Of a stretch of DNA of 64,000 nucleotides, positions 48,124-56,891 are shown piece after piece. Under the pieces are notes generated by a model. The model had not been told where the DNA came from and did not search any database. It saw nothing but the letters and a program-made list of their open reading frames with translations. Numbering within the stretch: the stretch's first letter is position 1; each line of letters begins with the position of its first letter. This DNA comes from Candidatus Brevundimonas phytovorans (GTDB lineage Bacteria > Pseudomonadota > Alphaproteobacteria > Caulobacterales > Caulobacteraceae), in NCBI GenBank assembly GCA_029203145.1, contig CP119309.1, positions 2,753,001 to 2,817,000 of the forward strand, given 5' to 3'. A program made the position numbers and the translations under genes.

Positions 48124-50136
48124 TCAGAGAGCGGCGGCGAGGCGCACGCCCTGGTCGATGGCGCGTTTGGCGTCCAGTTCGGCGGCCACGTCGGCCCCGC
48201 CGATCAGGTGGACCGAGCAACCGCGCGCGATCAGATCGTCCTGCAGCTCGCGCAGGGGCTCCTGCCCGGCGCAGATGACGACGTGATCGACGGGCAGGGT
48301 CCTGTCCGTTCCGTCGATGGTGACGTGCAGGCCCGCGTCGTCGATGCGGCGATAGGCGACGCCGCTGGCGGTGACGACGCCGTGCATCTTCAGCGCGGCG
48401 CGGTGAATCCAGCCCGTCGTCCGGCCCAGACGCTCGCCGACCTTGCCGGTCGAGCGTTGCATCAGGAAGACCTGACGCTCCGCCGGTTCGACCTGAGGCG
48501 CGGTGCGGCCCCCGGCGGTCTTGTAATCGGGATCGACGCCCCAGGCGCGGAAGAAGCGGTCGATCGACGGCGGCTCATGGCGCTCGACCAGGTATTCGCT
48601 GACGTCATGGCCGATGCCGCCGGCGCCGATGACGGCCACGGTCTTGCCGACGGGAACCTCGTCGCGCAGGACATCGAGGTAGGTCAGGGTCTTGGCGTGG
48701 TCGACGCCGTCGATCTCGGGCGTGCGCGGGCTGACGCCGGTGGCCAGGACGATCTCGTCGAAGCCCTCGTCGGCCAGGGTTTCAGCCTCGGCGCGGGTGT
48801 TGAGACGGACCTTGACCCCTGTCAGGTCCAACTGCTTGCGGAAGTAGCGCAGGGTCTCGCCGAACTCCTCCTTGCCGGGGATCTTCCGAGCGATGTTGAA
48901 CTGGCCGCCGACTTCGCTCGCGGCCTCGATCAGGGTGACGTCGTGGCCGCGTTCGGCCGCGGTGACGGCGAAGCTGAGCCCTGCGGGACCGGCGCCGACG
49001 ACGGCGATCTTCCGCGGCTTTTCGGCCGGGGCGATGACCAGTTCGGTCTCGTGGCAGGCGCGGGGATTGACCAGGCAGGAGGTGATCTTGCCCGCGAAGG
49101 TATGGTCCAGGCAGGCCTGGTTGCAGCCGATGCAGGTGTTGATCTCGTCGGCGCGGTTCTCGCGGGCCTTCTGCACGAAGGCGGCGTCGGCCAGCAGGGG
49201 GCGAGCCATCGACACCATGTCGCAATAGCCGTCGGCCAGAAGGCGCTCGGCCACTTCCGGGGTGTTGATGCGGTTGGTGGCGACCAGGGGGATGGAGACC
49301 TCGCCCTTCAGGCGTTTGGTCACCCAGGCGAAGGCCGCGCGCGGGACGCTGGTGGCGATGGTGGGGATGCGCGCCTCGTGCCAGCCGATGCCGGTGTTGA
49401 GGATGGTGGCGCCCGCCGCCTCGATGGCCTTGGCCAGTTGCACCACCTCTTCCGCCGTCGAGCCGCCCTCGACCAGGTCCAGCATCGACAGGCGGTAGAT
49501 GATGATGAAGTTGGGGCCGACGCGCTCGCGGGTGCGGCGCACGATTTCGAGCGGCAGGCGGATGCGGTTCTCATACGAGCCGCCCCATTCGTCGTCGCGC
49601 TGGTTGGTGCGGGCGGCGATGAACTCGTTGATCAGATAGCCCTCGGACCCCATGATCTCGACGCCGTCATAGCCGGCGGACTGGGCCAGGGCGGCGCAGT
49701 TGACGAAGTCGGCGATGGTCTGCTCGACCTCCTCTCCGGTCAGGGCGTGGGGGGCGAAGGGGGTGATCGGGGCCTGGATGGCCGAGGGCGCCACCAGGTC
49801 GGGGTGATAGGCGTAGCGGCCGAAATGCAGGATCTGCAGGGCGATCTTGCCGCCCTCGGCGTGGACGGCATCGGTGATCTGCCGGTGGTGGCCGGCCTCT
49901 TCCTCGGTGGTCAGCTTGGCGCCCCAGGGCATGGGGCGGCCGCGTTCGTTGGGCGAGATGCCGCCGGTGACGATCAGGCCCACCTCGCCCCGCGCCCGCT
50001 CGGCGTAGAAGGCGGCCATGCGCGCAAAGCCGTTCTCGACCTCTTCCAGCCCCACATGCATCGAGCCCATCAGCACCCGGTTTTTCAGCGTGGTGAAGCC
50101 GAGGTCGAGCGGCTTGAGCAGTTCAGGATAGGACAT
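48124..50136 (-). CDS. fadH: NADPH-dependent 2,4-dienoyl-CoA reductase
   Basis: A 670-residue iron-sulfur flavoenzyme that reduces 2,4-dienoyl-CoA to enoyl-CoA for degradation of unsaturated fatty acids. An N-terminal OYE-type FMN barrel (about residues 1-330) includes GYDGVEIMGSEGYLINEF and SMARPLLADA. The 4Fe-4S ligands are in TCIGCNQACLDH and ITSCLVNP (about 335-360). FAD and NADPH domains follow (VVGAGPAGLSFAVTAAERGH and VAVIGAGGIGHDVSEYL). Length matches E. coli FadH. A perfect inverted repeat lies 13-32 bases before the start. Confidence 0.95.
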   Translation of the reverse strand: MSYPELLKPLDLGFTTLKNRVLMGSMHVGLEEVENGFARMAAFYAERARGEVGLIVTGGISPNERGRPMPWGAKLTTEEEAGHHRQITDAVHAEGGKIALQILHFGRYAYHPDLVAPSAIQAPITPFAPHALTGEEVEQTIADFVNCAALAQSAGYDGVEIMGSEGYLINEFIAARTNQRDDEWGGSYENRIRLPLEIVRRTRERVGPNFIIIYRLSMLDLVEGGSTAEEVVQLAKAIEAAGATILNTGIGWHEARIPTIATSVPRAAFAWVTKRLKGEVSIPLVATNRINTPEVAERLLADGYCDMVSMARPLLADAAFVQKARENRADEINTCIGCNQACLDHTFAGKITSCLVNPRACHETELVIAPAEKPRKIAVVGAGPAGLSFAVTAAERGHDVTLIEAASEVGGQFNIARKIPGKEEFGETLRYFRKQLDLTGVKVRLNTRAEAETLADEGFDEIVLATGVSPRTPEIDGVDHAKTLTYLDVLRDEVPVGKTVAVIGAGGIGHDVSEYLVERHEPPSIDRFFRAWGVDPDYKTAGGRTAPQVEPAERQVFLMQRSTGKVGERLGRTTGWIHRAALKMHGVVTASGVAYRRIDDAGLHVTIDGTDRTLPVDHVVICAGQEPLRELQDDLIARGCSVHLIGGADVAAELDAKRAIDQGVRLAAAL

Positions 50137-50148
50137 GGGCGCGACCCG

Positions 50149-50168
50149 TTATGCAATCAGTTGCATAA
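50149..50168. promoter_or_regulatory. Perfect inverted repeat upstream of fadH (candidate operator)
   Basis: TTATGCAA (50149-50156), spacer TCAG, TTGCATAA (50161-50168). It sits 13-32 bases before the fadH ATG. A second TTATGCAA occurs at 50189-50196 within CATTATGCAATG. The 8-bp perfect arms and placement suggest a repressor site controlling fadH; the binding regulator is unknown. Confidence 0.65.
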
Positions 50169-50216
50169 CTAGTATCCGGGCCCTGTCATTATGCAATGGC
50201 CGGCGTCGGGCCCGGA

Positions 50217-50852
50217 TCAGGCCTCGGCGGTCGGCTTCTTGATGAAGCGCGGCAAGAGGCTGGCCACCACCCGGCGTCCCGCGTCGTCGGGCTGGTCCAG
50301 CATGGCGCGCAAGGGCGGGCCGATCAGGGCCTCGCCAAAGGCGCTCAGGGCGATGAACAGCACCGCCGATCCGATGCGTTCGCGCGCCTCGTCCGTCTCG
50401 CCCAGCTTTTCGATGATGGCCTTGACCAGGTTGTTCACCGCGTCACGCACCGGCTCCAGATGGCTGAGGTCGCCGGACATGGCGATCCAGGCGGCCAGCC
50501 GTCCAGCCCCGCCCTCGGCGAAGGCGTCGAAGACCGCGTTGATCAACTCCATCGGCGCGCCATCGTCGGTGCGCAGCCGCGTCACGGCGGCGTCCAGCGC
50601 CTGGTTCAGGTCATCGACCATCGACCCCATCAGGGCGGACTGCAGGCCGGCGGCCGAGCCGAAGTGGTGGATCAGATTGGCGTGGGTCACGCCAATGTCC
50701 GCCGCCACTGCCGACAGGGTTACGGCCGTGGGACCGCCCGACAGCAACAGGGCGCGGGCCGAGACGACAGCCTCACGCCGCGCCTCATCGGGCGAGCGAC
50801 GGCGACGACGGGGTTTTTCAACGGCGGCAATTGACATATCTGTAAATGACAT
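50217..50852 (-). CDS. TetR-family transcriptional regulator
   Basis: A 211-residue regulator with an N-terminal TetR helix-turn-helix (about residues 25-70; GGPTAVTLSAVAADIGVTHANLIHHFGSAAGL) preceded by a basic KPRRRRR tail, and a hydrophobic ligand domain. The ligand is unknown, but its neighbours (fadH downstream, fatty-acid genes on the other side) suggest an acyl-CoA or fatty-acid effector. Starts at ATG 50852 or 50837; an inverted repeat overlaps both. fadH lies 80 bases downstream, beyond its own operator-like repeat. Confidence 0.9.
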   Translation of the reverse strand: MSFTDMSIAAVEKPRRRRRSPDEARREAVVSARALLLSGGPTAVTLSAVAADIGVTHANLIHHFGSAAGLQSALMGSMVDDLNQALDAAVTRLRTDDGAPMELINAVFDAFAEGGAGRLAAWIAMSGDLSHLEPVRDAVNNLVKAIIEKLGETDEARERIGSAVLFIALSAFGEALIGPPLRAMLDQPDDAGRRVVASLLPRFIKKPTAEA

Positions 50853-50862
50853 TCATGTAGAT
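50838..50862. promoter_or_regulatory. Imperfect inverted repeat over the TetR start, between TetR and coq4
   Basis: ATCTGTA and TGTAGAT arms flank an AATG-A-CATT centre (ATCTnnA ... TnnAGAT). It overlaps the TetR start codons and lies 38-62 bases before the coq4 start on the other strand, where a shared divergent operator would sit. It does not resemble the TTATGCAA repeat at 50149. Confidence 0.45.
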
Positions 50863-50899
50863 AGTTACCCGTTCTAGGCTTCCGCAAAGGAACCCGCAA

Positions 50900-51691
50900 G
50901 TGCAAGCTGCAACCCCCCTTCTGTCTTTTGACGCCGCTTTCGACGCGGCGCGTCGGCCGTCGCAACTGACGGCTTCACGCGTACAACCCGTCCGTGCGCT
51001 GCGCGCCCTGCGCCGTCTGGTGGCGGACAAGGACGACACCGAACAGGTGTTTGAAATCATGAACGCCCTGGCGGGGCGATCACCCGACTGGGGCTACAGC
51101 CGCCTGTTGCAGACGCCGGAGGGCGGCTTGCAGGCCTATCGCCGACAGGAGCTGGCGGACCGGCTTCAGGATCGCGCCTGGCTGGACCAGTTCGCCGACG
51201 GCACCGTGGGCGCCGCCTATCGCGGCTTCATCGACGCCCAGGACTTCTCCGCCTACGGCCTGGCCGATGAGAGCCGCAAGATCGCCGACAGCGAGATCGA
51301 GGCCGCCCATCCCCGCGCCTGGTTCGCGCGCAGGGTCCGCGACGTCCATGACATCTGGCACGTCCTGACGGGCTATGAAGCGGATGCTTTGGGCGAGGCC
51401 TGTCTGGTGGCCTTCTCCCTGCCGCAGACCCGCAGTCCGGGCTTCGGCCTGATCGCCTCGGGCATCGCCGTCCAGTTCATGCGCGCCCGCACCGGCTATC
51501 CCTGCGCACGGGCCGTCTTCCAGGCCTGGCGCGACGGTCGCCGGGCCGCCTGGCTGCCCGGCGAGGACTATGAGCGCCTGTTCGCCGAGCCGCTGGACGT
51601 CGCCCGCCGTCGCCTGAAGATCCCGACGCCGACCCTTTATCAACGCGTGCCGCCCTCGGTCCGCAACGCCTATCAGGGCGGCAAGGGATGA
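50900..51691 (+). CDS. Coq4-family ubiquinone biosynthesis protein
   Basis: A 263-residue Coq4-domain protein. The metal-binding motif HDxxH-x11-GE is visible as HDIWHVLTGYEADALGE (His150, Asp151, His154, Glu166). In eukaryotes Coq4 supports assembly of the ubiquinone complex and its oxidative decarboxylation; bacterial members are thought to act similarly. The GTG at 50900 has AAAGGA upstream. Its stop overlaps the next gene (ATGA). It diverges from TetR, with 47 bases between the starts. Confidence 0.88.
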   Translation: MQAATPLLSFDAAFDAARRPSQLTASRVQPVRALRALRRLVADKDDTEQVFEIMNALAGRSPDWGYSRLLQTPEGGLQAYRRQELADRLQDRAWLDQFADGTVGAAYRGFIDAQDFSAYGLADESRKIADSEIEAAHPRAWFARRVRDVHDIWHVLTGYEADALGEACLVAFSLPQTRSPGFGLIASGIAVQFMRARTGYPCARAVFQAWRDGRRAAWLPGEDYERLFAEPLDVARRRLKIPTPTLYQRVPPSVRNAYQGGKG

Positions 51692-52119
51692 GGCGCAGCC
51701 TGTGGGGTCTGGCCGTGGCTCTCGTCGCTGCGGTCGCTTCGCCGGTGATGGCGCAGGACGACGCCCTGCTGGGGCGCTGGCGCACGCCGGCCCAGAACGG
51801 GGTGGTGGCCATCGAGCGCTGCGGCGACGGCCTGTGCGCCCGCGTGGCGGACGCCGCCGCCCTGCGGGCTGACCCGGATCAGCGCGACGTGCGCAACCGC
51901 GATCCGGCCCTGCGAGGCCGCCCCGTCAAGGGGCTGACCGTGCTCCGCGCCGCCTCAGGCGGGCCGCAGGTCTGGAGGGCGGGGGCTCTCTACGACCCGG
52001 ACAGCGGTCAGGGGGCGGCGACGGGGACGCTGACCCTGGTCGCGCCGGACCGGCTGGCGGTACGGGGCTGCATCGCCCCCTTGCTGTGCCGCACCCAGAC
52101 CTGGACGCGGGCGCGCTGA
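51688..52119 (+). CDS. DUF2147-family secreted protein
   Basis: A 143-residue protein with a signal peptide (about residues 1-22, ending VMA) and one DUF2147 domain: LLGRWRTPAQNGVVAIERCG at the start, NRDPALRGRPVKGLTVL in the middle and RGCIAPLLCRTQTWTR at the end (Cys pair). The family is periplasmic; its function is not established. It is coupled to coq4 by a 4-base overlap and lies 71 bases ahead of the fadE operon. Confidence 0.85.
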   Translation: MRRSLWGLAVALVAAVASPVMAQDDALLGRWRTPAQNGVVAIERCGDGLCARVADAAALRADPDQRDVRNRDPALRGRPVKGLTVLRAASGGPQVWRAGALYDPDSGQGAATGTLTLVAPDRLAVRGCIAPLLCRTQTWTRAR

Positions 52120-52189
52120 GCGCCGGTCCGACACGCCACGACTGCAACGAAAGGCCGACCGGGGGACGCGTCGGCGGGGGATATTGACC

Positions 52190-54685
52190 ATGCTGATCTG
52201 GATTGGGGCCTTGGCCCTGGGGGCCTTCCTCCTGACCGCCGTGCAGGCGCGGATGGCGGTGTGGAGCCTCACCGCCGCCCTGTGGATCGCGGCGGGCTGG
52301 GGGGCGGAGGTGATCGCGCCGACGACGGCGGCGATCCTGGCGGCGGTGGCCGCGCCCCTGCTCCTGCTGCTGACCGTTCGGCCTCTGCGTCGGGCCATCC
52401 TGTCGCGGGGGGCGATGGCGGGCTTCCGTCAGATCATGCCGAAGATGAGCCCGACCGAGCAGGCGGCGGTCGAGGCGGGCAATGTCTGGTGGGACGCTGA
52501 ACTGTTTGCGGGCAAGCCTGACTGGAAGCGCTTGCTGGCCACCCCCGCCCCGCGCCTGACCCCCGAAGAACAGAGCTTCCTCGACCTGGAGGCCGAGGTC
52601 CTGTGCGACCTGGCCAACGACTGGGAGACCACCGCGGTCTGGCAGGACCTGTCGCCGGAAGCCTGGGCCTATGCCAGGGACAAGGGCTTCCTGGGCATGA
52701 TCATTCCCAAGGCCTACGGCGGCCTGGGCTTTTCGGCCTATGGCCACAGTCAGGTGATCCAGAAGCTGTCGACGCGCTGCTCGGCGGCGGCGGTCTCGGT
52801 CATGGTGCCCAACTCGCTCGGCCCGGCGGAGCTGCTGCTGCACTACGGCACAGAAGACCAGAAGAACCACTACCTGCCGCGTCTGGCGCGCGGCGAGGAC
52901 ATCCCCTGCTTCGCCCTGACCAACCCCTATGCCGGGTCCGACGCCGCCTCGATCACCGACGTGGGCGTGGTCTGCAAGGGGATGTGGAACGGCGTCGAGA
53001 CCCTGGGTTTCCGCATCAGCTGGCGCAAGCGCTACATCACCCTGGCCCCGGTCGCGACGGTGCTGGGTCTGGCCTTCCGCGTCGTCGATCCCGACGGTCT
53101 GCTAGGCGGCGACGCCGAGCCGGGCATCACCTGCGTCCTGATCCCGCGCGACCATCCGGGGGTGGAGATCGGGCGACGCCACTGGCCGCTGAACGCGGTC
53201 TTCCAGAACGGCCCGACCCGCGGCGACGACGTCTTTGTGCCGATGGAGATGGTCATCGGCGGGCGGCCCCAGGTCGGCAACGGCTGGCGGATGCTGATGG
53301 AGTGTCTGGCCGCCGGTCGGGCCATCTCCCTGCCCTCGTCCAATGTCGGCATGTCCAAGCTGGCGGTCGGCATGGTCGGGGCCTATGTCGCCATCCGTCG
53401 CCAGTTCAACCAGCCCATCGGCGCCTTCGAGGGCGTGCAGGAGGCTCTGGCCCGAATGGCGGGGCACCTCTACGCCTCGGACGCCGTGCGGCGTCTGGCG
53501 GCGGCGGCCCTGGATCAGGGCGAGAAGCCCTCGGTCGTCTCGGCCATCGCCAAATATCACGTCACCGAGCGCGCCCGCCTCATCATCAATGACGGCATGG
53601 ACGTGGTCGGCGGCAAGGGCGTCTGCATGGGTCCCGGCAACTTCCTGGCCCGCGCCTATCAGCAGATTCCAGTCGCCATCACCGTCGAGGGCGCCAACAT
53701 CATGACCCGCACCCTGATCATCTATGGTCAGGGCGCCATCCGCTGCCATCCCTATGTCCTGACCCTGATGCGGACGGCGGGGGCGGGCGATCTGAAGCCG
53801 TTCGACGCGGCACTGTTCGGCTATGTCGGCTTCCTGTTCCGAAACGTGGCGCGGGCCCTGACCTTCAGCCTGACGGGCGGGCGGCTGATCGCCGCGCCGG
53901 GCGAGGCGGCGCCGCAGCTGAGGCGCTATTACCGCTCGGCGACGCGGTTCTCGACTTTGCTGGCCCTGGCGTCGGACCTGTCGATGGCCACGGTCGGCGG
54001 GGCCTTGAAGCGCAAGGGCGCGATGACCGGGCGGATGGGCGACATCCTGTCCCAGCTCTTCATCCTGTCCAGCGTGCTGAAGCGGTTCGAGGACGAGGGC
54101 CGTCCGGTCGAGGACCTGCCCTTTGTTCACTGGGCGGCGCAGGACGCCCTGGCGCGGGCCGGGACGGCGTGGCGCGACCTGCTGGCCAACCATCCCAGTC
54201 GGGGCGCGGCCCTGTTCCTGAAACTGGTCGGCGCGCCCTTCGGTCTGAGGACGCCCCTGCCGACCGACGCCTGCGCCGCCGCCGTCGCCGGTCTGATCCA
54301 GACGCATGGAGCGGCGCGCGACCGCCTGACCGCCGGGTCCTGGTCGGCGCGGATCGAGGTCGATCCCATCGCCGCCACCATGGTCGCCTTCGACCTCTAT
54401 CCGCAGGTCGAGGCCATCGAGCGCCGGCTGAAGGATGCCATTCGGGCGGGCCGCATCGCCCGCGCGCCTCAGAACCTGACCCTGCTGAACGCCTGGGCCG
54501 CCACGGCTGAACAGCTTGGGCTGATCGACGCCGACGAGCGCGCCCTCATCGCCCGCTTCGCCGCCTATGCCGATCAGGCGATCCAGGTGGACGACTTCCC
54601 CGCCGACTTCGACATCGCTGCGGGGCTGGAGCGACGTCAGGCGGCGCAAACCGCAGCCCGCAAGACGACCAGGAAGGCGGCCTGA
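52190..54685 (+). CDS. fadE: Acyl-CoA dehydrogenase FadE, long membrane-associated form
   Basis: An 831-residue protein of the E. coli FadE type (about 814). Two membrane helices at the N terminus (about residues 1-65) precede the flavin acyl-CoA dehydrogenase domain (FALTNPYAGSDAASI about 242-256, and QFNQPIGAFEGVQEALARMA about 407-426), then a FadE-specific C-terminal domain (about 530-820). It catalyses the first beta-oxidation step. The ATG at 52190 follows GGGGGA; a TTG two codons earlier is also in frame. Its stop overlaps the FabG-like start (TGATG). Confidence 0.93.
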   Translation: MLIWIGALALGAFLLTAVQARMAVWSLTAALWIAAGWGAEVIAPTTAAILAAVAAPLLLLLTVRPLRRAILSRGAMAGFRQIMPKMSPTEQAAVEAGNVWWDAELFAGKPDWKRLLATPAPRLTPEEQSFLDLEAEVLCDLANDWETTAVWQDLSPEAWAYARDKGFLGMIIPKAYGGLGFSAYGHSQVIQKLSTRCSAAAVSVMVPNSLGPAELLLHYGTEDQKNHYLPRLARGEDIPCFALTNPYAGSDAASITDVGVVCKGMWNGVETLGFRISWRKRYITLAPVATVLGLAFRVVDPDGLLGGDAEPGITCVLIPRDHPGVEIGRRHWPLNAVFQNGPTRGDDVFVPMEMVIGGRPQVGNGWRMLMECLAAGRAISLPSSNVGMSKLAVGMVGAYVAIRRQFNQPIGAFEGVQEALARMAGHLYASDAVRRLAAAALDQGEKPSVVSAIAKYHVTERARLIINDGMDVVGGKGVCMGPGNFLARAYQQIPVAITVEGANIMTRTLIIYGQGAIRCHPYVLTLMRTAGAGDLKPFDAALFGYVGFLFRNVARALTFSLTGGRLIAAPGEAAPQLRRYYRSATRFSTLLALASDLSMATVGGALKRKGAMTGRMGDILSQLFILSSVLKRFEDEGRPVEDLPFVHWAAQDALARAGTAWRDLLANHPSRGAALFLKLVGAPFGLRTPLPTDACAAAVAGLIQTHGAARDRLTAGSWSARIEVDPIAATMVAFDLYPQVEAIERRLKDAIRAGRIARAPQNLTLLNAWAATAEQLGLIDADERALIARFAAYADQAIQVDDFPADFDIAAGLERRQAAQTAARKTTRKAA

Positions 54686-56013
54686 TGAGCGACCGGTATC
54701 TGGACTTCGCCAACTCGGGCGTCGGCGGCTGGCTGACGGGGGCGCTGGGGTTGCCGCGTCCGGCGCCGCTGCGCCGTCGCGCCGAGGCGGGGGCGGCGAT
54801 CATCGGGCCTCTGCTGCTCGGCCCGGACGGCAAGGGGCGCATGGCGACGACGCTGGACCGGCTGGCGAAGGGGGCGGGTCAGACGCTCCATGTCGAATGG
54901 TCGCCGGACCTGCGCTACGGCGGGCTGGTGTTCGACGCCTCAAGCTGCGCCGACGCCGTCGCGGCCCAGAGCCTTTATCGCTTCTTCCATCAGGCTGTCC
55001 GTTCGGTGGCCGAGCATGGGCGCATCGTCGTGATCGGCGCCCCGCCGGAGACGATGGCCGACGCCGAGGGCGAGGCGATCCAACGGGGGCTGGAAGGTTT
55101 CGTCCGCTCTCTGGCCAAGGAGGCGCGGCGCAGCATCGCCGTCCACCTGCTCTATGTCGCGCCGGGGGCCGAAGACGCCGCCGACAGCAGCCTGGCCTTC
55201 CTGCTGTCGCCGCGCTCGGCCTATGTCTCGGGCCAGCCGATCCGCGTGGCCGTGCCCGTCGCGACCAGCGAGCCCGGCGCCGGTCATCGGGACCGGCGCG
55301 TTCTCGTGACCGGCGCTTCGCGCGGCATAGGCGAGGCTGTCGCCCGCCTGTTCGCCGCCGAGGGCGCCCAGGTGACGGCGCTGGACGTGGCGACCGCCGC
55401 CGAGGCCCTGTCCGCCCTGTCGGCGGAGCTGGGCGTCGCGCCCCTGACGCTGGACATTACGGCGCCCGACGCGGCGGAGACCCTGCTCGCCGACGCCCGG
55501 TCGCGCGGCGGCTACGACGTGGTGATCCACAACGCCGGCATCACCCGCGACCGGACCCTGGCCCGCATGACGCCGACGGAGTGGGACAGCGTGATGGCCG
55601 TCAACCTGTCGGCGCCCCTGGCCGTCACCCGCGCCCTGGTCGAGGGCGAGGGGATGCGCGCCAACGGCCGCATCATCGCCGTGTCCTCGCTGAGCGGCCT
55701 CGCCGGCAATATGGGTCAGAGCAACTACGCCCTGTCGAAAGCCGCCTGGATCGGCGCGGTCCGCCGGCTGGCGCCGCAACTGGCCTGGCGTGGACTCACG
55801 ATCAACGCCGTGGCCCCAGGCTTCATCGAGACCCAGATGACCGCCGCCATTCCCTTCGCCATCCGCGAGGCCGGGCGGCGCATGAACAGCCTGGGTCAGG
55901 GCGGTCATCCGGTCGATGTGGCCGAGACCATCGCCTGGCTGGCCGAGCCCGCCTCCGGCGGCGTCAACGGCCAGGTGGTGCGCGTCTGCGGTCAGAGCCT
56001 GCTGGGCGCATGA
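54685..56013 (+). CDS. Long FabG-like 3-oxoacyl-CoA/ACP reductase (HMW-FabG type)
   Basis: A 442-residue short-chain dehydrogenase. The C-terminal half is a full SDR: VLVTGASRGIGEAVARLFA (about residues 207-225), HNAGITRD, catalytic Ser/Tyr/Lys in SSLSGLAGNMGQSNYALSK, and VAPGFIETQM. The N-terminal 200 residues are a second, degenerate Rossmann domain, as in mycobacterial FabG4. In this operon it probably handles the 3-hydroxyacyl/3-oxoacyl step. It overlaps fadE by one base and the next gene by four. Confidence 0.87.
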   Translation: MSDRYLDFANSGVGGWLTGALGLPRPAPLRRRAEAGAAIIGPLLLGPDGKGRMATTLDRLAKGAGQTLHVEWSPDLRYGGLVFDASSCADAVAAQSLYRFFHQAVRSVAEHGRIVVIGAPPETMADAEGEAIQRGLEGFVRSLAKEARRSIAVHLLYVAPGAEDAADSSLAFLLSPRSAYVSGQPIRVAVPVATSEPGAGHRDRRVLVTGASRGIGEAVARLFAAEGAQVTALDVATAAEALSALSAELGVAPLTLDITAPDAAETLLADARSRGGYDVVIHNAGITRDRTLARMTPTEWDSVMAVNLSAPLAVTRALVEGEGMRANGRIIAVSSLSGLAGNMGQSNYALSKAAWIGAVRRLAPQLAWRGLTINAVAPGFIETQMTAAIPFAIREAGRRMNSLGQGGHPVDVAETIAWLAEPASGGVNGQVVRVCGQSLLGA

Positions 56014-56891
56014 CGGCCGGGATCGAGCGGATCGACGCCCCTCTGTCGGGCGCGGCGGTGGTCGGCGGAGCCCTGCGCGGGATGCTGCGCGCCAAACCGG
56101 GCGAGCCCGTCCTGCCCCAGCGCGCCTTGCAGCGCGAGGCCGTTCTGGAGGCCGAGGCCGTCGGCGCCTACGCCCGCCTGTGCGGCTTTGCGGCGGAGCA
56201 GGGCGTGCCGATCACGGGGCCGCATATCCTGGCCTTTCCGCTGCAGATGCGGCTGATGCTGGGGGCGGACTTCCCCTATCCGGCGATGGGGCTTGTGCAT
56301 CTGCACAACCGCATCCGCCAGCACGCGCGGCTGGACCTCGGCGACCGGCTGACGCTGACGGCGCGGCCGGGACGGTTTCTGAGCCACGACAAGGGGCAGG
56401 CCTTTACGCTGGAGACCACGGCGGTCCGCGACGGCGCGACGGTGTGGGAGGGGACCAGTCTCTACCTGCGGCTCGGCCGACCTGGCCACGGCGATCCGGC
56501 GCCGGCTTTGAGCGGCGTCGAGGCCGACCGGCTGATCCAGACCTGGACCCTTCCCGCCGATCTGGGCCGTCGCTATGCGCGGGTTTCGGGCGACGCTAAT
56601 CCGATCCACACCTCGGCCCTGGGGGCGCGGCTGTTCGGCTTTCGCCGGGCCATCGCTCATGGCATGTGGACCAAGGCGCGGGCGGTCGCCGCCCTGTCGC
56701 CGTCCGCGCCGCTGGACGCCGCCGAGGTCGAGGTCGCTTTCCGCGCGCCGCTCTTCCTGCCGGGACAGGTCGGGCTATACGCGGGCCCTGCCGGCGACGT
56801 CCGTGATTTCGAGGTGCGCGACGCGACCGGCGCCCGCGCCCATCTGCGGGGTCGGCTGACCCTTTCGCCTGAGGATAGTCTTGCATGCTGA
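56010..56891 (+). CDS. MaoC-family enoyl-CoA hydratase
   Basis: A 293-residue double hot-dog-fold protein. The hydratase-2 motif YARVSGDANPIHTSALGA (about residues 189-206) carries the catalytic Asp and His; IAHGMWTKARAVA follows. An N-terminal hot-dog domain (about 1-150) pairs with it. R-specific enoyl-CoA hydration fits beside the FabG-like reductase. Its ATG overlaps the previous stop, and its last codons overlap the thiolase start by seven bases. Confidence 0.88.
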   Translation: MTAGIERIDAPLSGAAVVGGALRGMLRAKPGEPVLPQRALQREAVLEAEAVGAYARLCGFAAEQGVPITGPHILAFPLQMRLMLGADFPYPAMGLVHLHNRIRQHARLDLGDRLTLTARPGRFLSHDKGQAFTLETTAVRDGATVWEGTSLYLRLGRPGHGDPAPALSGVEADRLIQTWTLPADLGRRYARVSGDANPIHTSALGARLFGFRRAIAHGMWTKARAVAALSPSAPLDAAEVEVAFRAPLFLPGQVGLYAGPAGDVRDFEVRDATGARAHLRGRLTLSPEDSLAC

